NCBI RefSeq assembly: GCF_000364225.2
Contig: NZ_AQFT02000001.1
Coordinates: 2,480,001-2,544,000 of the forward strand
Origin: Eubacterium plexicaudatum ASF492
GTDB lineage: Bacteria; Bacillota; Clostridia; Lachnospirales; Lachnospiraceae
Length of the DNA: 64,000 bases
Reading direction: 5' to 3'
Shown here piece after piece: positions 1 to 8,584 of the stretch. The position numbers were made by a program, and so were the translations under genes. The notes under the pieces were generated by a model that worked only from the letters and a program-made list of their open reading frames with translations, did no database searches and had not been told where the DNA came from. Each line of letters opens with the position of its first letter. The stretch's first letter is position 1.

Positions 1-71
1 ATTTATTCCTATATCATTACACCACTTTAAAATTTTTTAAAAATGAAATAACACACAAGGTACTTTCTAAT

Positions 72-140
72 ATATATAATAAGTTTGCACACAATCAAAT
101 ACGAAAGAGAGTGACCTTGTACGTCAGACTTATTATATAA
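72..140. repeat. AT-rich inverted repeat near the left edge
   Basis: The 16-base arms at 72-87 and 125-140 pair with one mismatch around a loop of about 37 bases. An inner pair (ACAAGGT at 55-61 and ACCTTGT at 114-120) is offset from it. No gene lies in the first 180 bases. It could be a terminator or the end of a mobile element, and the sequence does not decide between them. Confidence 0.35.
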
Positions 141-182
141 CAAAAAGAATCTAATGGGCAGACCGTACCGTTATTTTTATAC

Positions 183-508
183 TTAGTCATAAATAACACC
201 AATCATCATTTTTAACTGCCGCTCAATTTCCGTTACAGTAACTTGATTGTAAAAGTTCATTCCAACGCTGCATATACGCATGATATTTGTCGTATTTATA
301 AATTCTTTGTAATCATGCAGGTATTCCTGCAGCGTATTCCACATAAATTCTTTATCCTTAGTTTCAATCGCTTCTCTTGCTTTTCTGTTTTTTATTTTTG
401 ATTTTTCTGCCACCTGATGTGTCATATCTACTGCTTTAATAATTGCCTTAACATAAGCTACTGCCTTTTCATCATCTGTATATTGAAAATCTGATAACTA
501 TCTTCCAT
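183..508 (-). pseudogene. Small hypothetical protein, frame broken near its start
   Basis: The open part (183-425) encodes an 80-residue, charged, mostly helical protein with no signal peptide or membrane segment. The frame continues upstream of its first ATG without a stop, reading DFQYTDDEKAVAYVKAIIKA, back to about position 495. An ATG at 508 with a good ribosome binding site (AGAGGAG, about 6 bases upstream) lies in another frame, and adding one base near 495 joins the two into a protein of about 108 residues. I do not recognise the family. It sits at the edge of a mobile-element patch and may be a leftover of transferred DNA. Confidence 0.45.
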
Positions 509-681
509 TTTGCTCCTCTTAAAAATCTTATGTTTATTTCAATTCTCTCACAGACATTATATCATACATTTTCGTTTTTTCCGATATATAATTTGAACAA
601 GGTGCCATTTTCCAGAAATGTTACCCTCTCACTAATCGCAGACCGGAGAGGGTAAAATACAAATCACAGCCATACGGCTTG

Positions 682-830
682 ACCACCGGCTCTGCCGGTG
701 GTTTGGATGAACCCCTCCGGGGCATTTTTCGGTACCGCCTATAGGCGGTGTCTAAGCAACCCCTTTTTCGGTGCTGCCTATAGGCAGTATTTCACTAACC
801 TCTGGTACTTGGCTGCCTCTTAAAAGAGGC
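682..830. repeat. Row of palindromes downstream of tnpA
   Basis: Four perfect palindromes and one short hairpin follow each other: 682-702 (9-bp arms, 3-base loop), 712-722 (CCCC/GGGG), 734-749 (ACCGCCTATAGGCGGT), 774-787 (CTGCCTATAGGCAG) and 815-830 (GCCTCTTAAAAGAGGC). The third and fourth sit in similar units of about 40 bases that begin TTTTTCGGT, which suggests a tandem duplication. One or two hairpins would be usual at the right end of an IS200 element. Confidence 0.75.
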
Positions 831-833
831 TCT

Positions 834-1244
834 TTATCCTTCCATTCTACTGCATTCCTCCTGCTCTTCGATGTACTTTTTGATTGTCTCTTCGTTCACT
901 TGCCCAATCGTCTCGGCATAATATCCTCTTGCCCAAAAATGTCTGCCATACTTGTCCCTGTATTCTGGGTGTCGGTCAAATATCATCAGGGCACTCTTTC
1001 CTTTCAATTTTGACATCACTTCCGAGATACTCATCTTGGGCGGAATCGAAACATACAGATGTACATGGTTTGGACATACTCCGCCTTTTATCAATTTTAC
1101 TCCTGTGATTTTACATACTGTGGACAATATCTCGCCAACCTCTTTCCCAATCTTCCCATACATTACTTTCCGGCGATATTTCGGAATAAAAACAATATGA
1201 TACGTGCAATTATACTTGGTATGTGCTAAAATCTGATTATCCAT
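834..1244 (-). CDS. tnpA: IS200/IS605-family Y1 transposase TnpA
   Basis: This single-strand DNA transposase cuts and rejoins element ends through a tyrosine. The 136-residue length is typical. The HUH metal-binding motif is H60-V-H62 in PNHVHLYV, and the catalytic helix has Y124 followed by Q128 in KKYIEEQ, the spacing known from IS608 TnpA. The start ATG at 1244 is preceded by AGGAGGT in the minus direction. All expected catalytic residues are present, so the gene looks functional. The stop codon lies directly beside the palindrome at 815-830. Confidence 0.93.
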   Translation of the reverse strand: MDNQILAHTKYNCTYHIVFIPKYRRKVMYGKIGKEVGEILSTVCKITGVKLIKGGVCPNHVHLYVSIPPKMSISEVMSKLKGKSALMIFDRHPEYRDKYGRHFWARGYYAETIGQVNEETIKKYIEEQEECSRMEG

Positions 1245-1352
1245 TATGGATACCTCCTGCTATTGTTGATTAGGTTGCCTAGACCCAAATCTATGATAAC
1301 ATGGAGGTTTTATTTTTGGTACTTTAGGGATCGCTACTGCTCACTCTATTCT

Positions 1353-1369
1353 CCCCAGCTCTGCTGGGG
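1353..1369. repeat. IS200 left-end hairpin
   Basis: CCCCAGC and GCTGGGG form a perfect 7-bp stem around TCT, about 110 bases upstream of the transposase start. This is where the recognition hairpin of an IS200 left end is expected. Confidence 0.6.
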
Positions 1370-1375
1370 GCTTAA

Positions 1376-1741
1376 TGGACGTTCAGTAAATTTGAAAACT
1401 TTTTAATATGGCCTAAATATTGAATGAAATAAACATATAGATGTGCTAAAATATAACCATTAGACAAATCGTTAAGGAAAGAATCGAAGGTGGTGCAAAC
1501 GAAAAAGCAGCTTTGATCTTTCGATAACTGCCCTTTCGTTTGCATCAGTTTCGATTTTTCCTGGTTGAACAAAGGCGCGTCCGGGCAGACGCTGTATATG
1601 GGCTTTCAATTTCGACACTCTTTGCAAAACAGTCTGTTGGATACCTGTGCATATGGAGAGAGATTTTTTTAAAATCATTTCCAGCGCACCACAAATAAGC
1701 CCCCATAGGAAGCTTTTTTAAAAATATTCAGCTGCTGGTAT
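1376..1741. other. Gene-free stretch with long hairpin downstream of IS91-like transposase
   Basis: No convincing gene lies in these 366 bases. They hold a long imperfect hairpin with 29-base arms at 1482-1510 and 1528-1556 (about five mismatches) around a 17-base loop. Lying just past the 3-prime end of the IS91-like transposase gene, it may be part of the element terminus, since IS91 relatives carry origin and termination signals at their ends. The boundary with the IS200 element is near 1375. Confidence 0.45.
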
Positions 1742-2917
1742 TCAACATAATAAGTGTGGCTCAGGTCTTGGGCAATACCTGCCATACGGCAGAGGAATGA
1801 TATTTCCACCACAGGATGAGCATTTGCAGACATCCCTGTTATAGAGCAGCTTAATGATAGCAGGCGCATCCAGGTTCTTCAGTCTGGAAATATATTTTTT
1901 ACAGCCGAGCAGATTACGGCACAGAGTTATCTTCTTGTTTTTGTTACGGGAAGAAAGCAGGCCGTAATGCCGAATCCGCACAAAACGCTTTGGGGGAACA
2001 TGCATCAGAAATCTCCTGATGAATTCCTCTCCTGAAAGTGTGAGTTCTTTCCACTGCCCATGGTTTTTGTAATCCTTCACAGTAAACGTAACCGTGGAAT
2101 CCGTCATACCCTTTATGCGGCAGTTGCTTATGGCAATCCTGTGGGTATATTTGCCAAGATATTTGATAACGGACTCTGCACCATGAAATGGTTTCTTACA
2201 ATAAGGAATCCATTCTTTGGAATAGCAGGTGTCCAAAAGTTCCTTGAAAGCATAATGATTTTTGTATGGCTCTGCTGTACCGTGGAATTCGAGTTTTCCG
2301 TCAGTCCATAGCTGTTTTAACTCGGCGAGGTACTTGCCGCGAAAGACTTTGGAGATGACCCTGACAGGAAGAAAAAAGTCCTCACCGTTATCTTTCCAGT
2401 GGTTTTTGCTATCAAGTCCGCCTCCAAGCACAATCATATGTATATGTGGATGAAAGTTCATCGCACTTCCCCATGTATGCAGGATGCAGATATAACCAAT
2501 ATCAGCCCCGAGATATTTTTTGTCGGATGCGAGTTCGTTTAGGGTATCGGAAGCCGCATGATACAAGGCATTATAGAGAGGCTTCTGGTTGTTGTATATG
2601 ACAGGATTTAATTCCTCAGGCACAGTGAAAACCACATGAAAGTATGGGGCATCCAGTATATCCTCCCTGCGGGCATCCACCCACTTTTCCTTCGGGAACT
2701 CCTGGCACATGGGACAGCACCTGTCCCGGCAGGAATTATAATGGATGGAAATACAGCCGCAGTCCTCGCAGACGCTTATATTGACACCAAATGCGCCGGT
2801 TTTGCAATTCATGATGTGATAAGCTGCTTTTCGCTGCGCCGCAGACAGTTCATGAGTTTTCTCATAGTCAGGATAAAATCGGTTAAACACATCCTGCACC
2901 GTGCAGTTTTCGCTCAT
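1742..2917 (-). CDS. IS91-family rolling-circle transposase
   Basis: This Y2 HUH transposase of 391 residues is inferred to move DNA by rolling-circle replication. An N-terminal cysteine cluster (C50, C53, C55, C63, C67, C68, C71) forms a zinc-binding region. The HUH motif lies in HPHIHMIVLGGG around H158/H160. The tyrosine pair Y253 and Y257, spaced four apart in KYLGKYTHR, matches the Y2 arrangement of IS91. The first four bases overlap the end of the upstream recombinase gene (ATGA), so the two are translationally coupled. The C-terminus reads naturally to its stop at 1742, and no catalytic residue is missing. Confidence 0.93.
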   Translation of the reverse strand: MSENCTVQDVFNRFYPDYEKTHELSAAQRKAAYHIMNCKTGAFGVNISVCEDCGCISIHYNSCRDRCCPMCQEFPKEKWVDARREDILDAPYFHVVFTVPEELNPVIYNNQKPLYNALYHAASDTLNELASDKKYLGADIGYICILHTWGSAMNFHPHIHMIVLGGGLDSKNHWKDNGEDFFLPVRVISKVFRGKYLAELKQLWTDGKLEFHGTAEPYKNHYAFKELLDTCYSKEWIPYCKKPFHGAESVIKYLGKYTHRIAISNCRIKGMTDSTVTFTVKDYKNHGQWKELTLSGEEFIRRFLMHVPPKRFVRIRHYGLLSSRNKNKKITLCRNLLGCKKYISRLKNLDAPAIIKLLYNRDVCKCSSCGGNIIPLPYGRYCPRPEPHLLC

Positions 2918-3762
2918 GACCCACCGCCTTCCGGAGCATCAAAAGGGCTGCGGATTCCAAGCAGTGTTTTGTTGCTTACATGCAGATATACGTCCGTAGA
3001 ACGGGGGTCCACATGTCCAAGAAGGGACTGAATATATTTGATATCCACCCCGCTTTCGAATAAGTGGCTGGCAAAGCTGTGACGGCAGGCGTGGGAAGAT
3101 ACACGGCGTGTAATACCGGCCTTCTTAGCACTTGCCTTGAAGAACTGGTTAACGCTTGCAATATCAAGGTAGTCTCCAGTCCATGAACTCGGAAAGAGAA
3201 TCTCTTTCGGTCTGCCACACTGAAACCAGTATTCAGTAAGCAAGTCAAGATTCTTCTGGGAAAGGATCGTATATCTGTCGATGCGGCCTTTTGCTTTCCG
3301 GACATGAATGGTCATGTTTGTACGGGAAATGTCATCATAGTGCAGATGGACAACCTCAGACACACGCAGGCCGGAAGAGTACATGGTAGCGATAATGGCC
3401 TTGTGCTTAAGATTGGAAGTGGCATCAATAATAGCATTGATTTCCTGTGGCGTAAGGACAACTGGAAGGTTCCGCTCACGCTTCATTGCAGGAACTTCCT
3501 CATCATCCCAGGCAATCTTGAGTACTCTCTTATAGAGAAACTTGATAGAAGCCCGATAATGATTGTGCGTTTCAGGAGATCTGCCTTCCAGACGTTTCAT
3601 GGTAAGGAAGGCATCTGCATCCTTAAGCGTGAGGTCAGAAACAGGCTTATTGGTGCAGCGCAGGAAATAGCTGACATCGCTGCAGTAGAGCTGAATGGTC
3701 CGTTCCCTAAGGTTGCGTTTTTCCGCAGCTTGGCGGATGGATTTAAAAATATCTTCGTACAT
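2914..3762 (-). CDS. Tyrosine recombinase paired with the IS91-like transposase
   Basis: This is a 282-residue site-specific recombinase of the XerC/phage-integrase type. The N-terminal SAM-like DNA-binding domain covers about residues 1-90 and the catalytic domain the rest. The catalytic set is complete: R133 in GLRVSE, K156 or K158, H224-x-x-R227 in HACRHSF, H250 in LLGHV and nucleophile Y259 in STDVYLHV. Its stop overlaps the transposase start, so both proteins come from one message. Such integrase plus IS91-type pairs occur in Firmicutes elements. It may resolve or target the rolling-circle product, but its exact role is not known to me. Confidence 0.92.
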   Translation of the reverse strand: MYEDIFKSIRQAAEKRNLRERTIQLYCSDVSYFLRCTNKPVSDLTLKDADAFLTMKRLEGRSPETHNHYRASIKFLYKRVLKIAWDDEEVPAMKRERNLPVVLTPQEINAIIDATSNLKHKAIIATMYSSGLRVSEVVHLHYDDISRTNMTIHVRKAKGRIDRYTILSQKNLDLLTEYWFQCGRPKEILFPSSWTGDYLDIASVNQFFKASAKKAGITRRVSSHACRHSFASHLFESGVDIKYIQSLLGHVDPRSTDVYLHVSNKTLLGIRSPFDAPEGGGS

Positions 3763-4036
3763 TGTAAAACCTCCAAAATAAGTAGTGTTAATAGTTACAG
3801 CTACCTGTCCGGAGGTGCATTGGCATCATAATTACGATTGCATGTGACACCAGGAAATGTTATTATTTTCATAGGCAGTGGGGCTTTCTTGGTTCAGTTG
3901 TATAGTGTGGTAACTAAACAATACCGAATTATGAAAGAAATTTCCACTGCTTTTTTAGACAATGAAAAACTGCGCCACAGCCCTGGCAGGCCATCGCGCA
4001 GCGATTTTGTTCAATCGGGATTTGGAGGGCAGAAAT

Positions 4037-4288
4037 ATGTTTGCATGTGGTACATATGAATATGGGTTGAAAACTGGCGATTTACCAGAAAAAGAAATGG
4101 TCAAAATCTTTGAAAAGGCACTCAGTAAAATCGCCGGGGAAATCAATGATTCTCGTATTCCTAAAAAGCGGAAACTGAAAAAGATGACTGGTCCGTTTGG
4201 CGGCAGAGTGATTGAGGAATTATTCCGGACACTTCCTGGCGAAAAGGTATTCATTAAAAAATATGCTCCTGGTGAAAACAGGCTTTAG
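4037..4288 (+). CDS. Small basic hypothetical protein
   Basis: I chose the ATG at 4037 because GGAGGG lies 7 bases upstream; the frame is open from an ATG at 3962 without a comparable site. The 83-residue product has an N-terminal MFACGTYEYG segment, a helical middle and a lysine-rich stretch ending in a conserved-looking GPFGGRVIEEL. There is no signal peptide or membrane segment. I do not recognise the family. The 274 bases between the recombinase start and this gene hold nothing I can name. It lies between mobile-element genes and may be cargo. Confidence 0.5.
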   Translation: MFACGTYEYGLKTGDLPEKEMVKIFEKALSKIAGEINDSRIPKKRKLKKMTGPFGGRVIEELFRTLPGEKVFIKKYAPGENRL

Positions 4289-4359
4289 TGAAACTGCAGA
4301 TTCCAATTTAATTGGGAATTGTTTGGTACATAAAATCAAAGACAAGGGAGAGAATCAAA

Positions 4360-4983
4360 TGCTGAATATTCGCAATGAAGAACCGTAGAAAATATAACAC
4401 GAAATGCATTTTATAATTTGTATGTGCCTGGATGTGTGGAACATTATCTCGTCCATATCATGCGGGAACATAAAGATTTTATCCATGAACTGGATTTTGT
4501 CTTAGAACTTGATGGTGTGGTTATTGGAAATATTATGTATACAAAGGCAACCCTGACAGATTGTGACGGGAATGTAAAAAATATCCTGACTTTTGGGCCG
4601 CTTTGCATAAAACCGGAATATCAGCGCAGAGGTTATGGAAAGCTGCTCATTCAGCATTCTTTTGAAACAGCAGCAGCTATGGGATATGACACAGTAGTCA
4701 TTTTTGGCTCGCCATCTAATTATGTGTCCGGTGGATTTGTAAGCTGTAAGAAGCATAATGTTTGTGTGGAAGGCGGCAAATTCCCTGCAGCCATGCTGGT
4801 AAAGGAACTTAAAACAGGGGCGCTGGATGGCCGGAAGTGGTATTATAGGTATAGTCCCATAATGGAAGTGCTGCCAGAGAACGCAAACGCTTATGATGAT
4901 ACCCTGCCCCCCCCCCAAAAGAACGTAAACACACGCCTTCGCAGGAAGAATTTTATATCATGAGCCATTCTTTTGTAGAATGA
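4360..4983 (+). pseudogene. GNAT-family N-acetyltransferase, frame broken twice
   Basis: The protein resembles YhbS-type GNAT acetyltransferases, which move an acetyl group from acetyl-CoA to an unknown amine. The acetyl-CoA loop is visible as PEYQRRGYGKLL, followed by the family segments VVIFGSPSNYVSGGF and GALDGRKWYY. The long open part is 4418-4963. The natural start is probably the ATG at 4360 (MLNIRNEEP) with GGGAGAG upstream, but a stop follows at once; the homologous frame resumes as VENITRNAFYNLYV, so bases were lost near 4387. At the other end a run of ten C (4907-4916) shifts the tail; with eleven C the frame reads KERKHTPSQEEFY and ends at 4983. Confidence 0.75.
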
Positions 4984-5005
4984 TACAACTACTTTTTAGC
5001 TGAAT

Positions 5006-5375
5006 CTAAAAAAAGGGTGTGTAAAATAAAGTGTGTAAAACATCACAGATTATTCGACACACCCCTATTTGCTCCCCATTCCCAGTTTTCAGTAAGAGGA
5101 CGCATAGTGAGTAAAACATGGATATGGAGATTGCGCTGTGTTTCTTCTCGTTCTGCTTTTTCTTTTCGTTGGTTACGCGCTGTTTTGCCTGTTCCAATGC
5201 CTGCAATGCTTTTTCTAAGTTTCTGCTTGCGTCGTTCATAATTGCGCTTCATTCTCTTTGCTGTTCTGCACATTAAACTTTTTTCTTTTCCTGCTTTTTT
5301 AGGATTATTTGCTTCATAATAAGCATCTGCAATAGGAACTACCATTGCCAAATGACATATTTGCCAATCATGCAT
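5006..5375 (-). pseudogene. Remnant of a MobA/MobL-type relaxase region
   Basis: A 110-residue frame (5043-5375) contains NLHIHVLLTMRPLTEN, which resembles the histidine motif of MobA/MobL relaxases (typically N-x-H-x-H-x-LTMRP), followed by an abrupt end. The upstream part is very rich in Lys, Arg and Glu and is not recognisable. A second frame across 5006-5239 overlaps it, so the segment has probably been rearranged or shifted. A full relaxase would be several hundred residues, so this is at most a relic of a mobilisable element. The identification depends on one motif. Confidence 0.35.
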
Positions 5376-5547
5376 ATCTCTTACAATTCATGAGCGACAA
5401 AATCAAACGTATGCTGAAAAATGAGATACGGCAGATGTGAAAAAACGATAACGGCAAGAAACCGGGATTCAGAAATGCGTTGGCTCCCGGCTTGTAAAAT
5501 CAGGAGGTTTATGGTAGTATGGAGATACGAAACAGAAGGGAAAGCAG

Positions 5548-6384
5548 GTGGGAAAATTGACAGTGACGGAACAAATAGACCGGAAACATCAGGAAGATTT
5601 ACAGAGGCTAAGAGGTTTTCGCCTGCTTGATGATGATTTCCTCACAAAGTGTTTTGAGGGAGATACAGCAAGCATAGAACTGGTATTGCAGATTGTATTG
5701 GAAAAGCCGGATTTAAAGGTGCTGGACATTCGTACACAGGTATTTGTTGAAAATTTGTTGAATCATTCGGTAAGGTTTGATATTCTTGCTACTGACAGTA
5801 TCGGTGCTAAAATAAATGTTGAAATCCAACGAGCCGATAAAGGAGCCGGGAGAAAAAGAGCAAGGTATAATTCCAGCATGATGGACGCAACTCTTTTGAA
5901 GAAAGGCGAGGATTTTGATAATCTTCCGGAAACGTGGATAGTGTTCATCACGGAAAATGATGTGATAGGAAAAGGACTGCCACTCTATCCGATTGAGCGC
6001 TGTTTTTTAGGAACCGGAGAAAGATTTGAGGACGGTTCACATATACTGTATGTAAACGGCGCTTATCGTGGAGATACACCAATCGGAAAACTCATGCATG
6101 ATTTTTCATGTACGAATGCGGCAGATATGTATTATACGACACTGGCAGACAGAGTTCGTTTTTTCAAGGAAAGTAAGGAGGGCATTTTAATCATGTGCAA
6201 AGTCATGGAGGATATGAGAAAAGAATCTTTAGAAGAGGGTGTAAAAGAGGGCATAAAAGAAGGGGCAATCAATACTGCTAAAAGAATGTTGTCAGACGGA
6301 ATGTTGACACTTGAAAAAATTGCGGAATATGCAGGACTTCCTCTTGACGAAGTGAAAAAATTGAAAACAGAACGGACAGCATAA
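5548..6384 (+). CDS. Rpn/PD-(D/E)XK nuclease-family putative transposase
   Basis: This 278-residue protein belongs to the family annotated as Rpn or PD-(D/E)XK nuclease-family transposase. The nuclease core is seen as RFDILATDSIGAKINVEIQ (Asp plus ExQ), near residues 75-95. The C-terminus carries the characteristic charged run EEGVKEGIKEGA and a short helical domain (SDGMLTLEKIAEYAGLPLDE). The start is a GTG at 5548 with AGAAGGGA upstream. A terminator follows directly. The family includes recombination-promoting nucleases, and some members are thought to act in phage defence or self-mobility; the role here is open. Confidence 0.85.
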   Translation: MGKLTVTEQIDRKHQEDLQRLRGFRLLDDDFLTKCFEGDTASIELVLQIVLEKPDLKVLDIRTQVFVENLLNHSVRFDILATDSIGAKINVEIQRADKGAGRKRARYNSSMMDATLLKKGEDFDNLPETWIVFITENDVIGKGLPLYPIERCFLGTGERFEDGSHILYVNGAYRGDTPIGKLMHDFSCTNAADMYYTTLADRVRFFKESKEGILIMCKVMEDMRKESLEEGVKEGIKEGAINTAKRMLSDGMLTLEKIAEYAGLPLDEVKKLKTERTA

Positions 6385-6395
6385 AACAAAACCGT

Positions 6396-6434
6396 AGGCC
6401 GGGAATTTAAAAACAGGTTCCTGGCCTTATTTTT
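6396..6434 (+). terminator. Intrinsic terminator of the Rpn-family gene
   Basis: AGGCCGGGAA (6396-6405) pairs with TTCCTGGCCT (6418-6427) through one G-U pair, and a T-rich tail follows to 6434. Confidence 0.85.
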
Positions 6435-6584
6435 TTGCCCTGATATGTAATTTTTCTGTGAACTTGATTAAAAAGTCCTTTACAAAACGTCACTGGCAAG
6501 ACGGCGAAAAGCATACTTATTTCATGCAGCGCAAGACCGGCTCCCTTCGACATTGCGGAGCTCTGGGAGATTATAAGCTCATTT

Positions 6585-6606
6585 TAAAAGCCCCTTTTCG
6601 TGGGGA
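6585..6606 (-). terminator. Weak terminator behind the subtilase gene
   Basis: Read on the minus strand, CCCC and GGGG pair around a 7-base loop and are followed by CTTTT. The stem is short. The rest of the 6435-6614 gap shows no gene I can support. Confidence 0.5.
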
Positions 6607-6614
6607 GGGGGATT

Positions 6615-8375
6615 CTATGCCCTTTTGCACCCTGCAGGTTCTACAATGCTTTCATACTTTTTCTTACTTAGTCCAATTATAACAGCATCATACAAATACG
6701 GATCATTCCCATCCACAATCCCCCATTGCATCAACAGCGCTGCACTACCTGCCACAAACGGCGTCGCCATTGAGGTTCCGCTCTTCACCCCATAGCTTCC
6801 GCCTGGAACCGTCGATACGATGCCGACCCCGGGCGCCGCCAGGTCCGGCTTGACCTGCCCGGTTGCTCTCGTATAGCCTCTGCCGGAAAAGTCTGCGGCC
6901 TGATTTGTTCTGGAATTGTAAGCGGCTACGGAAATGACCTTTTCTGCGGTGGAAGGGATGGTAAGCGTTGTGTACTCCACCGGATACAAAAATCCGGTAC
7001 CGCGGTTTAAAATGCCGCCTCCCGGCATCCACATGTCAAAGGTTCCGCTGACAATTCTGCGCGGAATCAGGCGTATCTCCCAGACGCCGCTGTCGATAAA
7101 ATGATTGATCGGCAGAAATTCAATAAAAATTTCCTGATAGACGCTGTATGGACTTGGCTCGCCGTAATAAAGCAGTATTTCCGTCTGCTGCATTCGGAAA
7201 CGCTGCGTTCCGAGAATCTGCTGAATCGGCCCGGCTGTCAGTCCGGACGGATGGACAATCCGGATGTCAATTTCATCGGAGTAGGATTTCCAGATCTGAA
7301 TGCTTAAAAAGGATTCGTACGTACTTACGGCAAACTGTACCGTATTGTCATTCTGTCCGTTCTCCTGGCTCACCTGTCCGGACGTATGCACGCTTGCCGT
7401 TCCTTCGTTTCCGGTTCCAACGGCAATCGTATTTTTCCAGTAACCGCTCAGACTGTTTAAATACGTTTCGATTAAAGAACTGTCGCTGTGAGAACCATAG
7501 TTATTGCCAAAGCTCAAATTGACCGCAATCGGAAGACTATACTCACGTGCCTTGCGCATCATATAGTCAACCGCCATCATAAGTTCCACCGTACTCGGAA
7601 AGCCTTCTTCCCGCGGCACCCCCAGTTTGACGACGATCAGGCTGCTTTCATATGCCACACCGCGGTAGCGTCCGCCCGATGCCCTGCCATTTCCTGCCAG
7701 AATGCCTGCCACATGCGTCCCATGCCCGCTGCTGTCCCCGGTCAGCCTTACATATTGCTGCGCTTCATTCCGGTTTTCTTCCGCTATCACAATTTCCGGA
7801 ACAGGTTCTTTTAAGGCTGCATTGATTTGCTCTCTCGTAAATTCGACTCCTCTTTCATAGCCGGCCGGAGGATACATGCCTCGCGATGCATCCGCAGACA
7901 ATGTCTGATCCCAGATTGCCAGGATTCTCGTTGTTCCGTCCGGATTGCAAAAATCCGGATGACGCCAGTCAATCCCACTGTCTGCGATACCGCACAATAT
8001 GCCTTTTCCGCTCAGATTCAGGTACGCCGACTGCACCGTATTGATACAGGATGCCCTGATTCCCTGATCTACGGCAAAAAACAGTCTCTTTGGTTTTTCG
8101 ATATATTCAATTTCTGTCCGATCCGTAAATACGTCCATCAGCTGCTGCGGAACCGTAACAATGGCATAGCCGTTGAGCAACTCTACCACCGATATTTGCG
8201 GAAACTCTTTTTGCAGCTGTTCTAACCCTGCCGAATACCGGATAATCAGTTCCCATGTATTGTCTGTCCGGCTGTAGCCGGTCTGTAAATTCGGCGACTG
8301 CTCCAACTCGCGTTCCGTAGCGTCAAGCGCCAGATTCAGCAGATTTTCCCGTTTTGGGTTGTTCGTCTGAGGCAT
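6615..8375 (-). CDS. S8 subtilisin-like serine protease, Csp-like
   Basis: This 586-residue subtilase has an intact catalytic triad: D132 in GIADSGIDWRHPDF, H218 in SSGHGTHVAG and S535 in SGTSMATPFVAG. The first ~95 residues form a prodomain-like region. About 170 residues lie between the LSFGN oxyanion-side segment and the serine motif, which fits the beta-sandwich (jelly-roll) insert known in Clostridial CspB/CspC proteases. There is no signal peptide, so the protein acts inside the cell or spore compartment unless exported otherwise. The ATG at 8375 has AGGTGATGTT before it. It stands alone between terminators. Csp proteases process germination proteins in spore formers; whether this copy does so is inference. 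Confidence 0.92.
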   Translation of the reverse strand: MPQTNNPKRENLLNLALDATERELEQSPNLQTGYSRTDNTWELIIRYSAGLEQLQKEFPQISVVELLNGYAIVTVPQQLMDVFTDRTEIEYIEKPKRLFFAVDQGIRASCINTVQSAYLNLSGKGILCGIADSGIDWRHPDFCNPDGTTRILAIWDQTLSADASRGMYPPAGYERGVEFTREQINAALKEPVPEIVIAEENRNEAQQYVRLTGDSSGHGTHVAGILAGNGRASGGRYRGVAYESSLIVVKLGVPREEGFPSTVELMMAVDYMMRKAREYSLPIAVNLSFGNNYGSHSDSSLIETYLNSLSGYWKNTIAVGTGNEGTASVHTSGQVSQENGQNDNTVQFAVSTYESFLSIQIWKSYSDEIDIRIVHPSGLTAGPIQQILGTQRFRMQQTEILLYYGEPSPYSVYQEIFIEFLPINHFIDSGVWEIRLIPRRIVSGTFDMWMPGGGILNRGTGFLYPVEYTTLTIPSTAEKVISVAAYNSRTNQAADFSGRGYTRATGQVKPDLAAPGVGIVSTVPGGSYGVKSGTSMATPFVAGSAALLMQWGIVDGNDPYLYDAVIIGLSKKKYESIVEPAGCKRA

Positions 8376-8469
8376 AACATCACCTGTAACTTTTTTGTAA
8401 ATATATGTTTTTTTTCAAGCACACATGACTCTTTCATACAACTCAATTCAAAAAATTTGTATAAAAAGG

Positions 8470-8498
8470 TTGCAAAATGATGCAAAATTCCGTATCAT
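8470..8498 (+). promoter_or_regulatory. Probable sigma-A promoter of the chemoreceptor gene
   Basis: TTGCAA and TATCAT are separated by exactly 17 bases, about 85 bases before the ATG. The element TGCAAAAT occurs twice here (8471-8478 region and 8481-8488 region), which could be a coincidence or an operator. Confidence 0.45.
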
Positions 8499-8584
8499 AA
8501 ATCATAGATAAAAAGTAAGTATTTCTGTACCATATCGTTTATAAAACAGTAAATACAAACAAATCAGTCATAAAGAGGTAAGCT

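Larger units (their letters stand above)
660..1375 (-). mobile_element. IS200-type insertion element (tnpA only)
   Basis: One Y1 transposase gene is flanked by subterminal palindromes, as expected for IS200-type elements, which move as single-stranded DNA and recognise terminal hairpins. The hairpin upstream of the gene (1353-1369) would lie in the left end, and a group of palindromes downstream (682-830) would lie in the right end. There is no tnpB. The outer limits are estimates because these elements leave no target duplication. Confidence 0.7.

Noticed and set aside
6458..6682. A 74-codon plus-strand frame after the Rpn gene
   Set aside because: No ribosome site, runs into the antisense of the protease and shows no domain.
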